Shown here: positions 13,001-23,940 of the stretch, one piece after another | How positions within the stretch are numbered: the stretch's first letter is position 1 | Layout: each line of letters begins with the position of its first letter | Assembly: GCA_030141605.1 (NCBI GenBank) | Contig: JAQGDQ010000389.1 | Coordinates: 81,592 to 145,591, forward strand | Source of the DNA: Tubiluchus corallicola | Taxonomy: Eukaryota; Priapulida; Priapulimorpha; Priapulimorphida; Tubiluchidae | Length of the DNA stretch: 64,000 bases | Reading direction: 5' to 3' | Made by a program: the position numbers and the translations under genes | The notes under the pieces: model-generated | What the model saw: only the letters and a program-made list of their open reading frames with translations | What the model was told of the DNA's origin: nothing | Database searches by the model: none

Positions 13001-16000
13001 TGTAGAATTTTTGAACAGCATTTTCTTTTCATTCAAAATGAGTCTGGTGTATTTACCTTTGATAAATCATAACCTCTTAAATTAATAATGTTCATTGAGT
13101 TATTGATTCTTCTTATCACAATCATATTTATTATTTACGTGAATTTTCAGTGAAACTAGCTTTATTGTTTCAAAGATGGAGTGGGGCGCCTCGATTTCTG
13201 AATGGTACTTGTAAAAAACATCTAATGAATGATAGCAGCTCAAAAGTTTAACTGTTCCTTCTGCTGCATTCCTTTTCTTGGGTTGCAGTCTGATTATTTT
13301 AATTCATAATTTCAGTTTGGAGAGCCTGTCTTCATTCCTTCTAGAGCTGAAATATTTTTTCTACTACAATATTAACATAGCATTCAAGTCACATAATGCA
13401 CACCACAGAAGAGCTCTCAAGATGCCTAAGGCTGACTAATGTCTTTTTTTGGATTTTTGCGTTCCGCATGTTACAGACAAAATCATTAACAATATCAAGA
13501 GCTGCAATAAGAATACAAGTGACACATCAAAGAAAAAACTAGCTTTATGTATGCTGTTCAGTATTTGTGGTTGTCAGTTACTTAGTCTTCAGCCGTTTTT
13601 TATCAGGCTTTATTGTTTTTAAATGACCATGAAGTTTTTATTACATTTTTAATCGTTCGCATTATATTCTACATGTGATGACGAGATATTTCCCTTGGGT
13701 TGTAATGAAACCTGTGTGCCTTGAATGCATCATGTTTTATTACTATAATTATTAATAAAAAATGAATATTAAAATTTGTTTACTTCTGATTTTAATGCAA
13801 TAGAAATTTAAAGCAAATAAACACATTTTACTAAGTGTGCCATTTCTTCCTATTTTTCTGTTTGCGTCTTTCTCCCATGCCATTGCTTCCTGTTTCTTGT
13901 TTACGGTGCTTTAATACTTGTGCCATTTTTATCTATATTTAAAAATTTGGCAAACTGCTAACTTAAAATAAATGCTTGATACAAGAATGCAAGATCTATA
14001 CTTGTTGAATCTGGTGATATGGTTCCAGTTTTAGAACCAATTTCTTTACGTGCTGAATTAGATTAAGAACTGACAGCAGCTTGTTAACATATAAAGATTT
14101 GCAAACAACCATTAACATAGAGAAGTTTTTATTTATTTGTTGTATTTAATTGGTCCTAACTCAGCAGAACTAATCTGTATTAAATAAACGTAACAGATAG
14201 CGAGTCTAAACCCAGGTTAACTGAGCAATTCGGCTGACTTAAACAACTAGGCAGGAGAGATATGTATAAGCCCAGATCTAAGTTTGGGTTTACGATAATA
14301 GAAAGTACTGCAGAGATACGTCGATAGTGTTATTTACACTCGCATGCGCAGACACTGTTTCTTTTGACACTTTTTGCAAGGAAAAGACACTGAAAGATAC
14401 TTTTGTTATACCGTATGTAAATAATTGTTATTATGCTAATTACACAGTCATTACTTCTAAACGTGAAAACAGCTTAAATATTGATCAAAATCTGGCTTCT
14501 GTCAATGCAATTGATTTATTAATACACAGGTCACAAGCAGCATTTAGCCAAGCCAAACTTGATGAGTAACGAACATTCTCACAAACACCCCCGCTGCAAG
14601 TGCATGCAACTGCAAAAAAACTGAAAAACATGGAAAAATTTGGCAGTACAGTAAGCTTGGTACCAGGAAATTTTGGTACCGGGAAAAGTTACTTCTAGAA
14701 ACTTTTAGCAGTGCGAAAATCTAGCACTGGGAAAATTCAGTACAAAGCAATATGGTTGTCACGAACCTTTAAATTGACAGAGTGGCTCTTAAAATGTGGG
14801 AGGCTTTCAAGTTATCAGACTAAAGTTCACGAAAAGCATATTATTAGTACCTTGTTAATCTTCACTGCAGATTCTAGCTAGAGATGAATAAAAGAAAGAA
14901 AGAAGAAAGAGCAACGAGGATTGTGGTGCAATTACTTATTTACAATAATTGTTCTTTGTTAGACGTCATATTGAATTACAGTCATAAATGTTAGAACTAA
15001 TTTCTCTATTTATCACTGCACAGTTTTATACTATAAAAGTACTTTCTAAATCGCCTATACATTAGCTACAAATTAAACATAAAACGTTTGAATTTGCTGT
15101 GACTCTGGGAAAACCTGTTTCAACCATTTCACTCGCCTGGTTATACTAGCCTGGGTTGTTGACTTTTAAAGATATAATCCCTCAGCAAACAAGAAATTTA
15201 ATTACTTAATTCCTGGCTAAGCTTATGATATGGGTGGTTAAAATAATAATTTGTTGAGCACTTGGATAAATTAAGTTAGCAAAGACTGTAGACTTAACTG
15301 AATAAATCTACTGATGTAGCTGACTTTACTCTACTGATATAAGCATTAGTTAATGAAACGGGTTTTTAGGTTGACATTAGGTGAGTATTCTGAAATGGGT
15401 ATTTATGTATGCATGGTTTTTTAATATATGGTATCGCGTAATAAAATGTATTGGTTTTGCACTTCAAACGCAGTAGAGTTTTAATGTGCAGTTAAAAAAC
15501 GTTTTGAGTAGAAGTACCTGTTTTTCATATCAGCCTCTATATACGTGTTTTTATAAAAAGCTCCGTGTTTAATATCCTGAGTAAAATTTTATGGTTTATT
15601 TTTGATAGACAAACCACGCACTGCAGATTTGAGTATTATTACTGGAAGTTCAGAGATTGTAATGTTATCAACATTGGAGCTCAAATGTGAAGCTGATGCT
15701 AATCCATCACCAACCTTCACCTGGAAACTGGATCGCAATATTTTACCTGACACAGGCGATGTTCTTACAAGACATGACGTGAGGAGCCGAGATACAGGAA
15801 AATACGAGTGTGTAGCAGCAAACGCTCTTGGTTCGGTCACGTCAAACATAATAGACATTTCTGTGAATAGTAAGTTTTACGTTTCTCTATATAGAATCTG
15901 ATACTTTTAGCATCACTGAATATGTAGAATTTTTTAGTATTTACCTGTGATTTTAAATGAAGCCAGTTCACTGATCTTTCACAAATCATCAATATCCAAA

Positions 16001-19000
16001 TGAGTAATTCTTCCTTGAGATAATTTTTATTATTCTTATTTTCACATCACTTTGTTATCTATAAGAGTTTTAGTGTCACTAGCCTTGTTGTTTTGAAGGT
16101 CTCGTGGGGGTACCACAATTACACAGTAATGCTTCCAGAAAGTATCCACTAAAAAACCACAACTCAAATGTTTGTGTTCACCCCTTTTCTTAGCTTACAA
16201 TCTCATTACTTTAATTTATATTTTCATTTTCGCAATTCATTTTTAATTCTCTCTAGTGCAACAAGCTTTTGTTGTCTTACTTCCTTATCCTGCAAAGGGT
16301 CGCTAAGCCTCTGACTTGGGTTGGCTAGTGTATTTTACTTTCCCCTTTGTGCTTCACTTTTAATGCATGTTTTGAACAAATCTAGCAATATCCGGAATTG
16401 CTGGCTTGAGTCGCTGAGGGTTGATGTGAGCAACTCGACAGAGCAAAACTGTTCATAGAACAACAGAGGACTTTATTAGCCCATTTGCTCATCCTGATCC
16501 TGTAAATACAAACAAATACAGCAAGACGTAGCGGAATAGCATTAATGCAAACATGTCACCTGTAAATTAAAAAAAACATTTCAATATCCACAATAATTCA
16601 CTGATCTTGTTTCTCATTGGCCAATTTCATGTAGTCTCAATTCTTTCTTACTTGTTGTTTTTTTATGCCTCCTCCCATTCCTGTCCTATTTTTAGGGCAA
16701 ACCATCCTGGGTGACAAAGTTCAGCCCTTCATGTTGAGTCGCCATTGATGGCACAATGATGTTTAAGAACGTATTGATATGAGTTCACAATGATTGATGC
16801 ACTGAATAGATTGTGGCTAATCCATGTTGTTGGTACCAAATTACGCTGGATAATGGAAAGGATGGTGATAATTGCGGAAACATCTTTGACTGTGATGACA
16901 TAATAATATTGACCAGCTCGTGATGATAATGATGATAAGTAACATTTTCATTTCAGCATTTGCTTTCTCTGTTCATACGCCAGAAAGCAGCTCTGGAAGC
17001 TGGATAAATATTATGAAATTTACAAAGATCCGAGTAAATTATGGAAACGTTTATTCATCGTCCACGGGTATGTGATTTGCTATAAGTTAACAATGCTTCC
17101 CAACAAGAAAATAATATAATATTTGCTTCTATCATCATAACATCTAAACATTGTTGAAATTTTCTGGCTGACATTTCATTCCACACAACATTAGCGTCCT
17201 AGCAGGATTTATTGGAAAATCCCACAGGAAAAACCCACCTCACATTCCTTGCTATAATTGTGTAGAATTCTCATAATCTGTTGTATTGATTATCATTACT
17301 CCCCATTTTCAGTCTTAAAAAAGGTTTAATTGAAAAGTAACAAAGTTACAAGGAAACCGCGTCTCAGATGTGGGGGACATTGATCCTCCCTAGAACATTG
17401 TTACTTTCATATAATTGCAAAATAACGTTATACTTAATGAAAGCAGACAGAATACAAAACAACTACTTGTATTTTCGGCATGATAAGATTTCTCTAGCAT
17501 TTTTATTATTTTTATTATCGTCCTAGACGTGTTTCAGCCTACTAAGAGCTTCATCAGGGTTTTGATTTGAGAACGCTGTAAATTAACAGAACATACGTGC
17601 TTGCATGTGTATATGTGAGGGTGTGTGTATGTGTATGTGTGTGTTTGATGCGTGCGTGCATGTGGAGCCCTAACTGTAAATCATGGCACCCCATTCCATT
17701 GACTTACTATGTTTCAAATATAGACAGCATGATTGATCTTAGATCAACATATTTGAATCTTAGGATTTTTATAAAACAACGATTTTAAATTTCCAAATGT
17801 TAAAGCTTTCAAATTGTTTCATGAACTGAAATGATATCAATATGACAAGCTTATTTATTTTTAATGTTTTATTGTCATAATGCTGGTTATAAAAATATGC
17901 TTTTTCACCATGGTTGTGTTTAGATAGGCCTTCGCGTTAATTTGATATGCAAAATATTTAGAAGTTATTTATCCTAAGTGCTCCAAAGGGACATAATCCA
18001 TCCTTAGCTAAGCCCTATATTAGCATACCAGGAACTTTTTTGGAAGACAACCCTTCAGTTTACAATCAGAGAACTGCTTGAATTCATATAATTATTTACG
18101 GGAGATAATCGTAATCCCTGTATATCAGCGTATGAAAACGATTTGTTATCAGATTCATGTTATTTGTTTTGCTTAATTTGCTTTCTTTCATGGTCCTATT
18201 TTTAGCTTAGCAACAAGGTTTTGTTAACCTTGTGAACTGGAGTGACTTTGACCACTGACCAGCATTAAGTTCAGCCAAGCACAGCAATGTGTTAAAATTA
18301 TTTTTTTCAAGTTAATGTTGTTACTGATCATGGGGTGCTAAGTGACATTTGCATTTGAACTTTACAAACGAAATTATGAAAGATGCTGATTTTTATCAAT
18401 GATGCAGATTAGTCTTGCAAAAATTTTTGTTCTCGGTACAAATTAAGATGGCCTTACAAATACAATACTTACTACTTTTTCCATCTGTTGCACCGTTTTG
18501 CATCACAGAAGCTAATACTTATGTTGAATGAATTTTATGCTGGATTTGTTAGGAAAAATCGTGAAATTCCCTGTGCGTTTGACAAGAACACTAGCGTTCG
18601 TATTTTACAGAGAAACTACCTAACCGTACGGCGTTATAACCGTAGCATTAAAACTGCATTGACTGGCTAAAGGCTAGTTCACACTTTACCATTGCAGTTG
18701 ATGTCACAGTTGCCTGTCTATTGATGATTCATACTGATAAACCATTACGAAATGCAGATCGTGTGAATTGCTTAACAGATAATGGATGATCTAATTACAT
18801 TTATTTTTACATACTCTACAGAAAAAGCTGAAACATACTTTGTAGGTAGTTTTCTAAGTCGATTCGCTGTTATAAAAAACACTGTTGTTACGTGAAATAC
18901 GACGATTGACTTTAACTTAGTTAAACAAGAAAATGAGATTATTTTCAACTTTTAATTTCGAATTCCGTAATCGTTTCACAGGTAATTGTTTTTCTCTAAG

Positions 19001-22000
19001 ACTTAGTTTTTTGGTCTGTTTTGCATTTTAGTCTCTGCGGGTGATTCTTACTTCCTCCAAATCAAAGAGGAAACTTCTGTGTCAGGATTGAGGGGGCATG
19101 TACGATCATTGATCTTAGTGCTGGAGTAGGCTAATGAAAAAATTAAAAAATGAATTTAAAAAAATGAAATTAAATATGGTTAAGCGTAAATGCTGACAAG
19201 GGAATGCAGTAAACCTCTCAGGTGTGCATGTGAATGTGCCTTTAACTAGAACAAATTGAAATTCTGACTGTCTAGTAGTAAAAACAACTAATCACGTGCA
19301 CAAAGGGAGCTTCTGAAAAGGGAAGGTGTACTGTAGATCCTTGTCAGTGGTCAGTGGCGTTCTCTTATCCAGCTCTGTTTACACTCACAGGCTTTGCAAC
19401 AAACGAGCCACCTGTGTCATTTTTTCCATTGTTGTTATTTCGGTAAGCTGTGTATGCAATGTGCTTAATAATAAATCGATAATTCAATTTAATTCAATTA
19501 TATGAATCAATAATTTTGTTTCAGCTTAAACATTTGTTAGCTTAAGCATAAACCTGCAACGCAACTCTGTTAGGGCTGCAGTATCATCCTCCTTGCTTCT
19601 GTTGTAAATAGACAGCAGTTCAGTATTTTGATTTTTAAATGCATTTTTTCTTCAGCACTAAGATTTTATGTACTATAGTACATAGTATGAATAAATTTTA
19701 CATTACGTTACACAACAAAAGATCAAAGATCACATATGTGCACCTTTGGGTTAACTTTTGGATACTTTTTATTAAATTTATGCATTAGATAAAGACATAA
19801 ACGTTAATTTGGTTTTTTACTTTACAGGAAAATTCAAGGCGCCTATATCAGGCACTTACTCATTTGAACTGAATTTACGGGTGAAGAGAAGCTCAGCAAA
19901 TGTTGTGGCCGTTCTTAAACATAATGGAAATGATGTTGCACGTCTCTGGCATCCAGGTAAGCTTGTTTAGTAAACTATTTGCAATGAGGCATCGTGTCTA
20001 CACCCATACTAACAAGTTCATTACTCAAGAGTTTTAACTAAACAATTTTTTACATAAACTAATTTTCTATAATAATGTCATATTCATTAAATTTCATTCG
20101 TTCATTTGTTCATTCATTCACAAGTTGGTGACTGTCCATCCCCTTTGTCAATTACTTATTGATTGTTTAAAGCTCACTCACCTTATTTGCAATTCTAGTT
20201 TAATTATTCATTAACATAATTATGTTTCCTTCATTTTAATTCGTTTGGTAATAATAATTTGTAAAATAAGTATTGTTATACTTAAACAAAAATGCATAAG
20301 TGAAACACATAAAATAGATATAAATACTGTTCTGTTGTCGATACTAGCCACCAGGGTAGTTTTAATAGCTCCTGGATGGTTTGAACCAGAGCTATTGGTG
20401 GGCGAGACGCCATGGTTTGAGTACCTCATCCTGAAACGAGATTAGTGAACCAAATGCCTGGGAGTCATTAATTAGCATTGATTAAGTGGCATAAGCCCCG
20501 CCCATAATCTTGACTAATTTAGTGATTTTTTAAAATGAAAATGTTAATGTAAGAAAAAACTTTTGTAATCGAAATGAACAAGCTGGCTAAACACAAAACA
20601 TAAAAAAGGAATCTACCCTTGATTGGTTACCTCACATTGGCGCCCAAATAGTGAGGAGACATAATAATGAAGGGATCAGGCTTGTCCTGTTTGGCGCACA
20701 AACTAATACCAGTAATCACTGAACTCAAGGAATAAGAATGCGGCACTTGTTTTTATAGATTTTGCACAGGTGAAATAGGTTAGTATTTAAATTTCAGTCA
20801 ATCGGAAAGTAGGATTCGTGAATTTCGTTCAGGTAAGATGATTGAATTTCGATTTATAGATGTTTTTATTTTGAAGAGCCTTTAAAATAACATACACGTA
20901 ACATGTTCTGTGTCCTTTAATGAACGAAAGTTTAAACACGTAACAGGGCAAAAGCTCCGCCCCCCTCCCTTTGAAATCAAAGCCTTCCCCCTTTGAATGG
21001 AGTTAACATAATAAAGCAAAGCTGAATAATGCCTTCCACAACGTGACCCCAAGAGTTTCAAATGAAACACAAAAGGAAGATAACAGTTTTTGTTGCATAA
21101 TTTCAAATATCATTAGTCTGTGCTCGAGGCTACAAAATTATTCAGTAGAGTTAATGATTTTCTTTTAGTCGGTTGACTTTAGATGAAATATTGATTCGTT
21201 TAAATTTTACTTTATTGGCAGGTTTTATTGGTGCACCCTTAATTACGATTTTGCAAACCTAAAAAATTGTAAAAAGAGATTTATGTATTTATTTATGGAA
21301 CAAGAGCATTTTAAGTTAATACAGAAAAATACTGGCTGCAACCAGTCCCATCTCTTGGTTGGTGGTTAACCTCAGGCTTAATTGTTCAGCATTGTACAAC
21401 TAAATGGCAAGACTTCAGTGGAATGTTTGCAAGCATGCAAGTTTCAATTTCCAACTGTGTAAGACTATCGTTCAGTAGAGGATAAAATGTCTGCCACAAG
21501 CCAGGTTGCCAAAAGCAGGTTTCTTCACTGAAACTTCTCGTTATCTTTCTGCAAAATTTTATACTCAGAATTTCTAATGCAATAAAATAGCAGGTACATT
21601 TTACAGGTGTAAGCTAAAGTACAAGTAAAAAGCGTACTGAAATAAGAAGCCAAGCCCTAAATTTACATTTGAAAAGTGGGCAGAGGTCAGTAAGTTAGGC
21701 TTGTATTTAAACACTTGACATTGAAAGAATGAACTATTACAGGCAAACTGTTCAAGTTATTCATTCCACACAGTATTGATATTAAATTTTTACCAACTAC
21801 AAGGAAAAGAAATAAAGGAAGAGATTGTTAGGTTACAGCCACAGAATAATTAAGAAAAATCAATTAATCGATAAAATAACCATACAGACTAAAGAAGAAC
21901 AAGGGAGTGAGCAGAGCACGGCACCTGTACAATAAACATCATCATCATTCTGTGTTTATCATTATTTCAAGGATTAAATGCAAATTACTTCATTTGTCAA

Positions 22001-23699
22001 AACTTAAAAAAAGATAATTAGCAATACAGGAATGCGTTGCACCACTGAGCTAATGCTCAATGCTGTGATGAAATGCTGGCATGTACACATTATAAATTTA
22101 CCAATTAACAATTATTAAGAAAGTGAGATTATGCAAAAAAACAAACAAGAAATCATTTTAGTGCAAAAACCGACCTGTAGGAAAAAATGAAGTTTTCGCG
22201 AATTTTGCTCTTCGCTGGAGATCTGCAAATTGAAGCATGTCTGGAAAATCAAGCTTGTGAGCATCATCATGAAAATTTACAAATATTTACAACTTAGAGC
22301 TACGAAGAAGTATCACTGAAGTCATTCGTGCTACTAGGTAATGACTCTTGCTCGTTAGAACAGACAAAGCCATGGTAAATTAATGTTCTTTAAATGATAT
22401 TACACAGCTGAAGTAATTTCACTGAGTAAAAACTGCTGCCAACAGGAATCGAAGGAGGAATGCCGTTTAAGGTGGTAAGTACGTTTTTCAGTTTCGCAAG
22501 GAGATGACAGGCAAAATGATTCATTGGGGTTGTCATTGGTTGAAATATCAGGTAGGTCAATGCAGGTAAAACTGATTGCTCAGATAACATTGTCTGCTGA
22601 TTTCTCTCAAATTTGTCACCCCAGACAGGAGATGGGAGAGACTTTTGCAAATTTGTAATAGGCTCCATCATCTTCAAGTTAACTCTTGCAGGGCCAATTT
22701 ATTTTAGCCATTTTTGGGCAAGAGGAGAACTTTGGGCTACCTGGCAGCCTACCTACCAATCAAATATCATTTGCGTGGTTTATTTCCTGGAATCCAGGCG
22801 AAAATTGAAGTACAGTGCTGCTGTTAGATATTCAGTGTGTTGTACTAAAACTAGGCAAGTTATAAGATAAAATTCGAAATTTAAATTTACCGCTGTGCTC
22901 ACGCATGAGCTGTCGAATGTGTAAAGTTCGTCACAAACTAACATATCTAGCATATAACAAAATACCTGTGTGGTAATAATTCTTTCACGTAAGTCATTTT
23001 TGGAAAAAATAGTAAGCCTTCTTTCAATATTTTAAAAAGCAAATTATTTTGACCTACAGTTTAAGATTTAGTTCGGTTTTGCTTTTAGTGTCGATGGTCG
23101 TAGGAAGTCACATCATTTAGGAATGGACATCTTAGGTTGCAGTACAAGCAGTGTAAGGACAGGAGGTGAAGACTATGTGGAATTTTCAGATTCGGAATTA
23201 GAATTGATCAAATTAAACAAAAAATAATCAAATTACTTAAAATCAGTCTGCCTAGGTTGAGTGCTTTAACTTTAGAAGTGCTAGTTCAGTTAGTCAGCTA
23301 TACTAGATAACCATGATCACCAGGGAATGTGGTGCTGAGCTTTTGCCTTGCAAGCAAAAGGGTGCTAGTTCAAATCCATGCTGCATATAACTTTTTTGTA
23401 TTTCCTATTTTTCAAGTTTGGTATCTAAATTTTATAAATTTTGGGTTTGCAAAGTAAAGAATAATCCTAACATTAAGATTAACTGGTGTATTCCTGTGAA
23501 TATTATTCACTCTCTGTACAACAGTTGTGCTTAAAAATAATATTATTTCATTGCAGGTGGTGGTAACTGGCAAACGACATCAAGTTCTGTCATTCTTCGT
23601 CTAGAAATGGGTGACGAAGTCTATGTCACATATCATTATACCAACACCGCCATTGACACATCTGATTTCAGCATTTTCAATGGTTATCTGATTGGCTAG
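2850..23699 (+). CDS. Secreted six-Ig-domain plus C1q-domain protein (QREP/VIgL-like), 11 exons, complete
   Basis: The joined coding exons are 2850-2898, 4644-4955, 6087-6404, 8010-8153, 9555-9749, 10894-11151, 12689-12949, 15609-15869, 16957-17067, 19828-19956 and 23557-23699, giving 726 codons plus TAG. All junctions are GT-AG and all introns are phase 1. Residues 1-16 form a signal peptide. Ig1 is about 17-120, Ig2 121-226, Ig3 227-339 (two exons), Ig4 340-425, Ig5 426-512, Ig6 513-599 and C1q 600-726. No membrane segment or GPI tail is visible, so the product should be secreted. Several N-glycosylation sequons are present (NIS, NMS, NVT, NST, NLT). Known of the family: C1q domains trimerise and bind ligands, and mollusc Ig-lectin/C1q proteins are haemolymph recognition factors. 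The immune role here is inferred. No collagen stalk is present between Ig6 and C1q. The gene is recognised by domain architecture, not as a named orthologue. Confidence 0.9.
3415..3560 (-). pseudogene. LINE reverse transcriptase fragment
   Basis: The - strand reads NNNLSDFFPVNIGVTQGC then VLCPVLFNLFTKDI, the GVxQGCxLSPxLFNLF region of non-LTR reverse transcriptases. It is short and isolated, lies in intron 1 of the Ig-C1q gene, and is antisense to it. Confidence 0.75.
4644..4955 (+). CDS. Ig-C1q gene exon 2: Ig domain 1
   Basis: One symmetric phase 1-1 exon of 104 codons (residues 17-120). Ig hallmarks: Cys in DLECHV, Trp in VKWFKNG, and the DEGTYEC tyrosine corner with the second Cys. The acceptor follows a T-rich tract (ttttcttcag) and the donor is GTAAGA. 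Confidence 0.92.
5720..5975 (+). pseudogene. Degenerate jockey/CR1-type reverse transcriptase fragment
   Basis: In broken frames the + strand shows a KVFDLL-like start (DxxKAFD), then VGTPQGSSFG (GxPQGSxLG) and CGDDSTFY (the YADDT active-site block). The order and spacing fit an RT. Stops and a frameshift show it is dead. It lies in intron 2. Confidence 0.6.
6087..6404 (+). CDS. Ig-C1q gene exon 3: Ig domain 2
   Basis: 106 codons, phase 1-1. Hallmarks: Cys in ELECRI, Trp in NVTWLKDG, and DDGTYVC. It resembles Ig1 (both begin with ARxE...QPS and end with TxIG), which suggests that Ig1 and Ig2 arose by duplication from a V/I-set precursor. Confidence 0.92.
8010..8153 (+). CDS. Ig-C1q gene exon 4: first half of Ig domain 3
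   Basis: 48 codons, phase 1-1. It contains the B-strand Cys (TFKCIIVEAYPTP) and the C-strand Trp (IKWYLG). The second Cys is on exon 5, so this Ig domain is interrupted by an intron just after the Trp, unlike the others in the gene. Confidence 0.88.
9161..9493 (+). repeat. 38/37-bp tandem array, nine units
   Basis: Units begin TTAGCTGAAT at 9161, 9199, 9237, 9275, 9313, 9350, 9387, 9424 and 9461. The first four are 38 bp (TTTCCCTAGCC) and later ones 37 bp (TTTTCTAGCC), so one indel variant spread along the array. It lies in intron 4, ending about 60 bp before exon 5. Confidence 0.95.
9555..9749 (+). CDS. Ig-C1q gene exon 5: second half of Ig domain 3
   Basis: 65 codons, phase 1-1, supplying the F-strand Cys in KIIRCYITV and ending NISLNVL before GTAAGT. 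The loop TSSSGQDNWTNSTTQ is Ser/Thr/Asn-rich and carries an NST sequon. The F strand has Arg before Cys rather than the usual Tyr-x-Cys. Confidence 0.85.
9921..10004 (+). repeat. (TTA)n microsatellite
   Basis: About 28 uninterrupted ATT/TTA triplets in intron 5. The poly-Leu open frame across it is an artefact. Confidence 0.97.
10655..11480 (+). repeat. Duplicated segment copy A (exon 6 with flanking introns)
   Basis: Matches 12455-13280 (copy B) through the 5' intron (ATCCATTTTA, GGAAACACTAACT, TCTATATAAATGTGTCTGAG), the exon and the 3' intron (TATCACATTTCTGTCTGTAG, GACACTAGCTTTGTTG and beyond). A weaker match is found around exon 8, about 15350-16200. Confidence 0.9.
10894..11151 (+). CDS. 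Ig-C1q gene exon 6: Ig domain 4, altered F strand
   Basis: 86 codons, phase 1-1. It is nearly the same as exon 7 but one codon shorter: where exon 7 reads DDGEYECVATN, this exon reads DDGDQCEAKN. The tyrosine corner is lost although the second Cys is kept. Reading frame and splice sites are intact, so it is probably still expressed. Confidence 0.88.
12100..12258 (+). pseudogene. Tigger/pogo transposase N-terminal fragment
   Basis: An ATG to TGA frame of 52 codons starts MKHNRKNLTVKGKLKTLEQY and continues KMGQRSAGAQLKISQSTLGRI. This is the CENP-B-type N-terminal helix-turn-helix of Tigger transposases (K.R..LT...K...LE.......A..F.IS.STL.RI). It is truncated after the recognition helix and lies in intron 6. 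Confidence 0.7.
12455..13280 (+). repeat. Duplicated segment copy B (exon 7 with flanking introns)
   Basis: Counterpart of copy A, offset about 1.8 kb. The close match in intron as well as exon sequence indicates that the A/B duplication is recent compared with exon 8. Confidence 0.9.
12689..12949 (+). CDS. Ig-C1q gene exon 7: Ig domain 5
   Basis: 87 codons, phase 1-1. Canonical I-set Ig: LELKCDADANPSP, LTWKLDG and DDGEYECVATN. It starts 1795 bp after exon 6, and the identity extends into the introns on both sides, which shows a tandem genomic duplication. Confidence 0.92.
15609..15869 (+). CDS. Ig-C1q gene exon 8: Ig domain 6
   Basis: 87 codons, phase 1-1. LELKCEADANPSP, FTWKLDR and DTGKYECVAAN. 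It is more diverged from exons 6 and 7 than they are from each other, so it is an older member of the same exon duplication series. Confidence 0.92.
16957..17067 (+). CDS. Ig-C1q gene exon 9: start of the C1q domain
   Basis: 37 codons, phase 1-1. FAFSVHTPESSSG is the AFSV-type C1q entry strand, followed by FTKIRVNYGNVYSSST, matching the F.xVxxNxGxxYxxxTG motif. The donor is GTATGT. There is no Gly-X-Y collagen segment before it. Confidence 0.88.
17515..17562 (-). ncRNA. Hammerhead-like motif, probably from a Penelope-like element
   Basis: The - strand carries CTGATGA, a 3-bp stem AGC/GCT closing a 9-nt loop, then GAAAC and a CGTC/GACG hairpin, which is the order of a hammerhead core. Such motifs are known in Penelope-like elements. 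A good stem I is not visible, so activity is doubtful. It lies in intron 9, antisense to the gene. Confidence 0.35.
17596..17665 (+). repeat. (GT)n-rich imperfect microsatellite
   Basis: Alternating TGTG/TATG/CGTG units over about 65 bp, directly after the hammerhead-like motif. Confidence 0.8.
19828..19956 (+). CDS. Ig-C1q gene exon 10: central C1q domain
   Basis: 43 codons, phase 1-1. It reads GKFKAPISGTYSFELNL, the signature FxAPxxGxYxF core of C1q/TNF-like jelly rolls, then VVAVLKHNGNDVA. The aromatic core positions of the family are kept. Confidence 0.9.
22388..22695 (-). other. Unrecognised open frame of about 100 codons in intron 10
   Basis: The - strand frame MKMMEPITNLQKSLPSPV, VWGDKFERNQQ, YLIFQPMTTPMNHF runs to TAA with balanced codon use and mixed composition, unlike the low-complexity frames around it. 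I do not recognise it. It may be a transposon remnant or an antisense exon. Confidence 0.25.
23322..23450 (+). mobile_element. tRNA-derived SINE, family 1, copy A
   Basis: The tRNA-like head GGTGCTGAGCTTTTGCC...GCAAGCAAAAGG is followed by the B box GTTCAAATCC. The tail shares ATTTTTCAAGTTTGG with the copy near 35040-35165. It lies in intron 10 of the Ig-C1q gene. Confidence 0.65.
23557..23699 (+). CDS. Ig-C1q gene exon 11: end of the C1q domain and stop
   Basis: 47 codons then TAG at 23697-23699. It reads SSSVILRLEMGDEVYVTYHY, then SDFSIFNGYLIG, the usual C1q terminus (F..F.G.L). The stop immediately after GYLIG is the normal family end, so the gene is complete at its 3' end. Confidence 0.9.
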
Positions 23700-23759
23700 G
23701 GTTTTTTTATCAACTTGAACTTAATCACAAACAACATTTTAGCCAACAACAACATACAT

Positions 23760-23909
23760 TGTGATGGTTCGGGTCAGAAGGGCCACAGGTACCCGAATAC
23801 CACCTTTTGACGTAGCGTGTGCCGAAAATTCTATGCTAATTATTTATACGGCGCTACGTCGAAAGGTGGTCTTCGGGTACCTCTGGCCTTTCCAACCCGA
23901 ACCATCACA
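23760..23909. mobile_element. Hairpin MITE of about 150 bp
   Basis: Near-perfect inverted arms of about 58 bp: TGTGATGGTTCGGGT at the left is matched by ACCCGAACCATCACA at the right, with ACCACCTTT.GACGTAGCG deeper in the arms. The spacer is only about 25-30 bp. No clear target duplication. It lies 60 bp after the Ig-C1q stop codon, probably in the 3' UTR. Confidence 0.85.
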
Positions 23910-23934
23910 GGTGGTGGCAGCGGTGGGATAATTG

Positions 23935-23940
23935 ATTAAA
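23935..23940 (+). terminator. Possible poly(A) signal of the Ig-C1q gene
   Basis: ATTAAA lies about 235 bp after the stop codon and just beyond the hairpin MITE. No AATAAA is closer. This is only a candidate; transcript 3' ends would decide. Confidence 0.25.

Noticed and set aside
14327-14569. 80-codon + strand frame in intron 7
   Set aside because: No recognised domain, poor start context and no splice sites in phase with the Ig exons.
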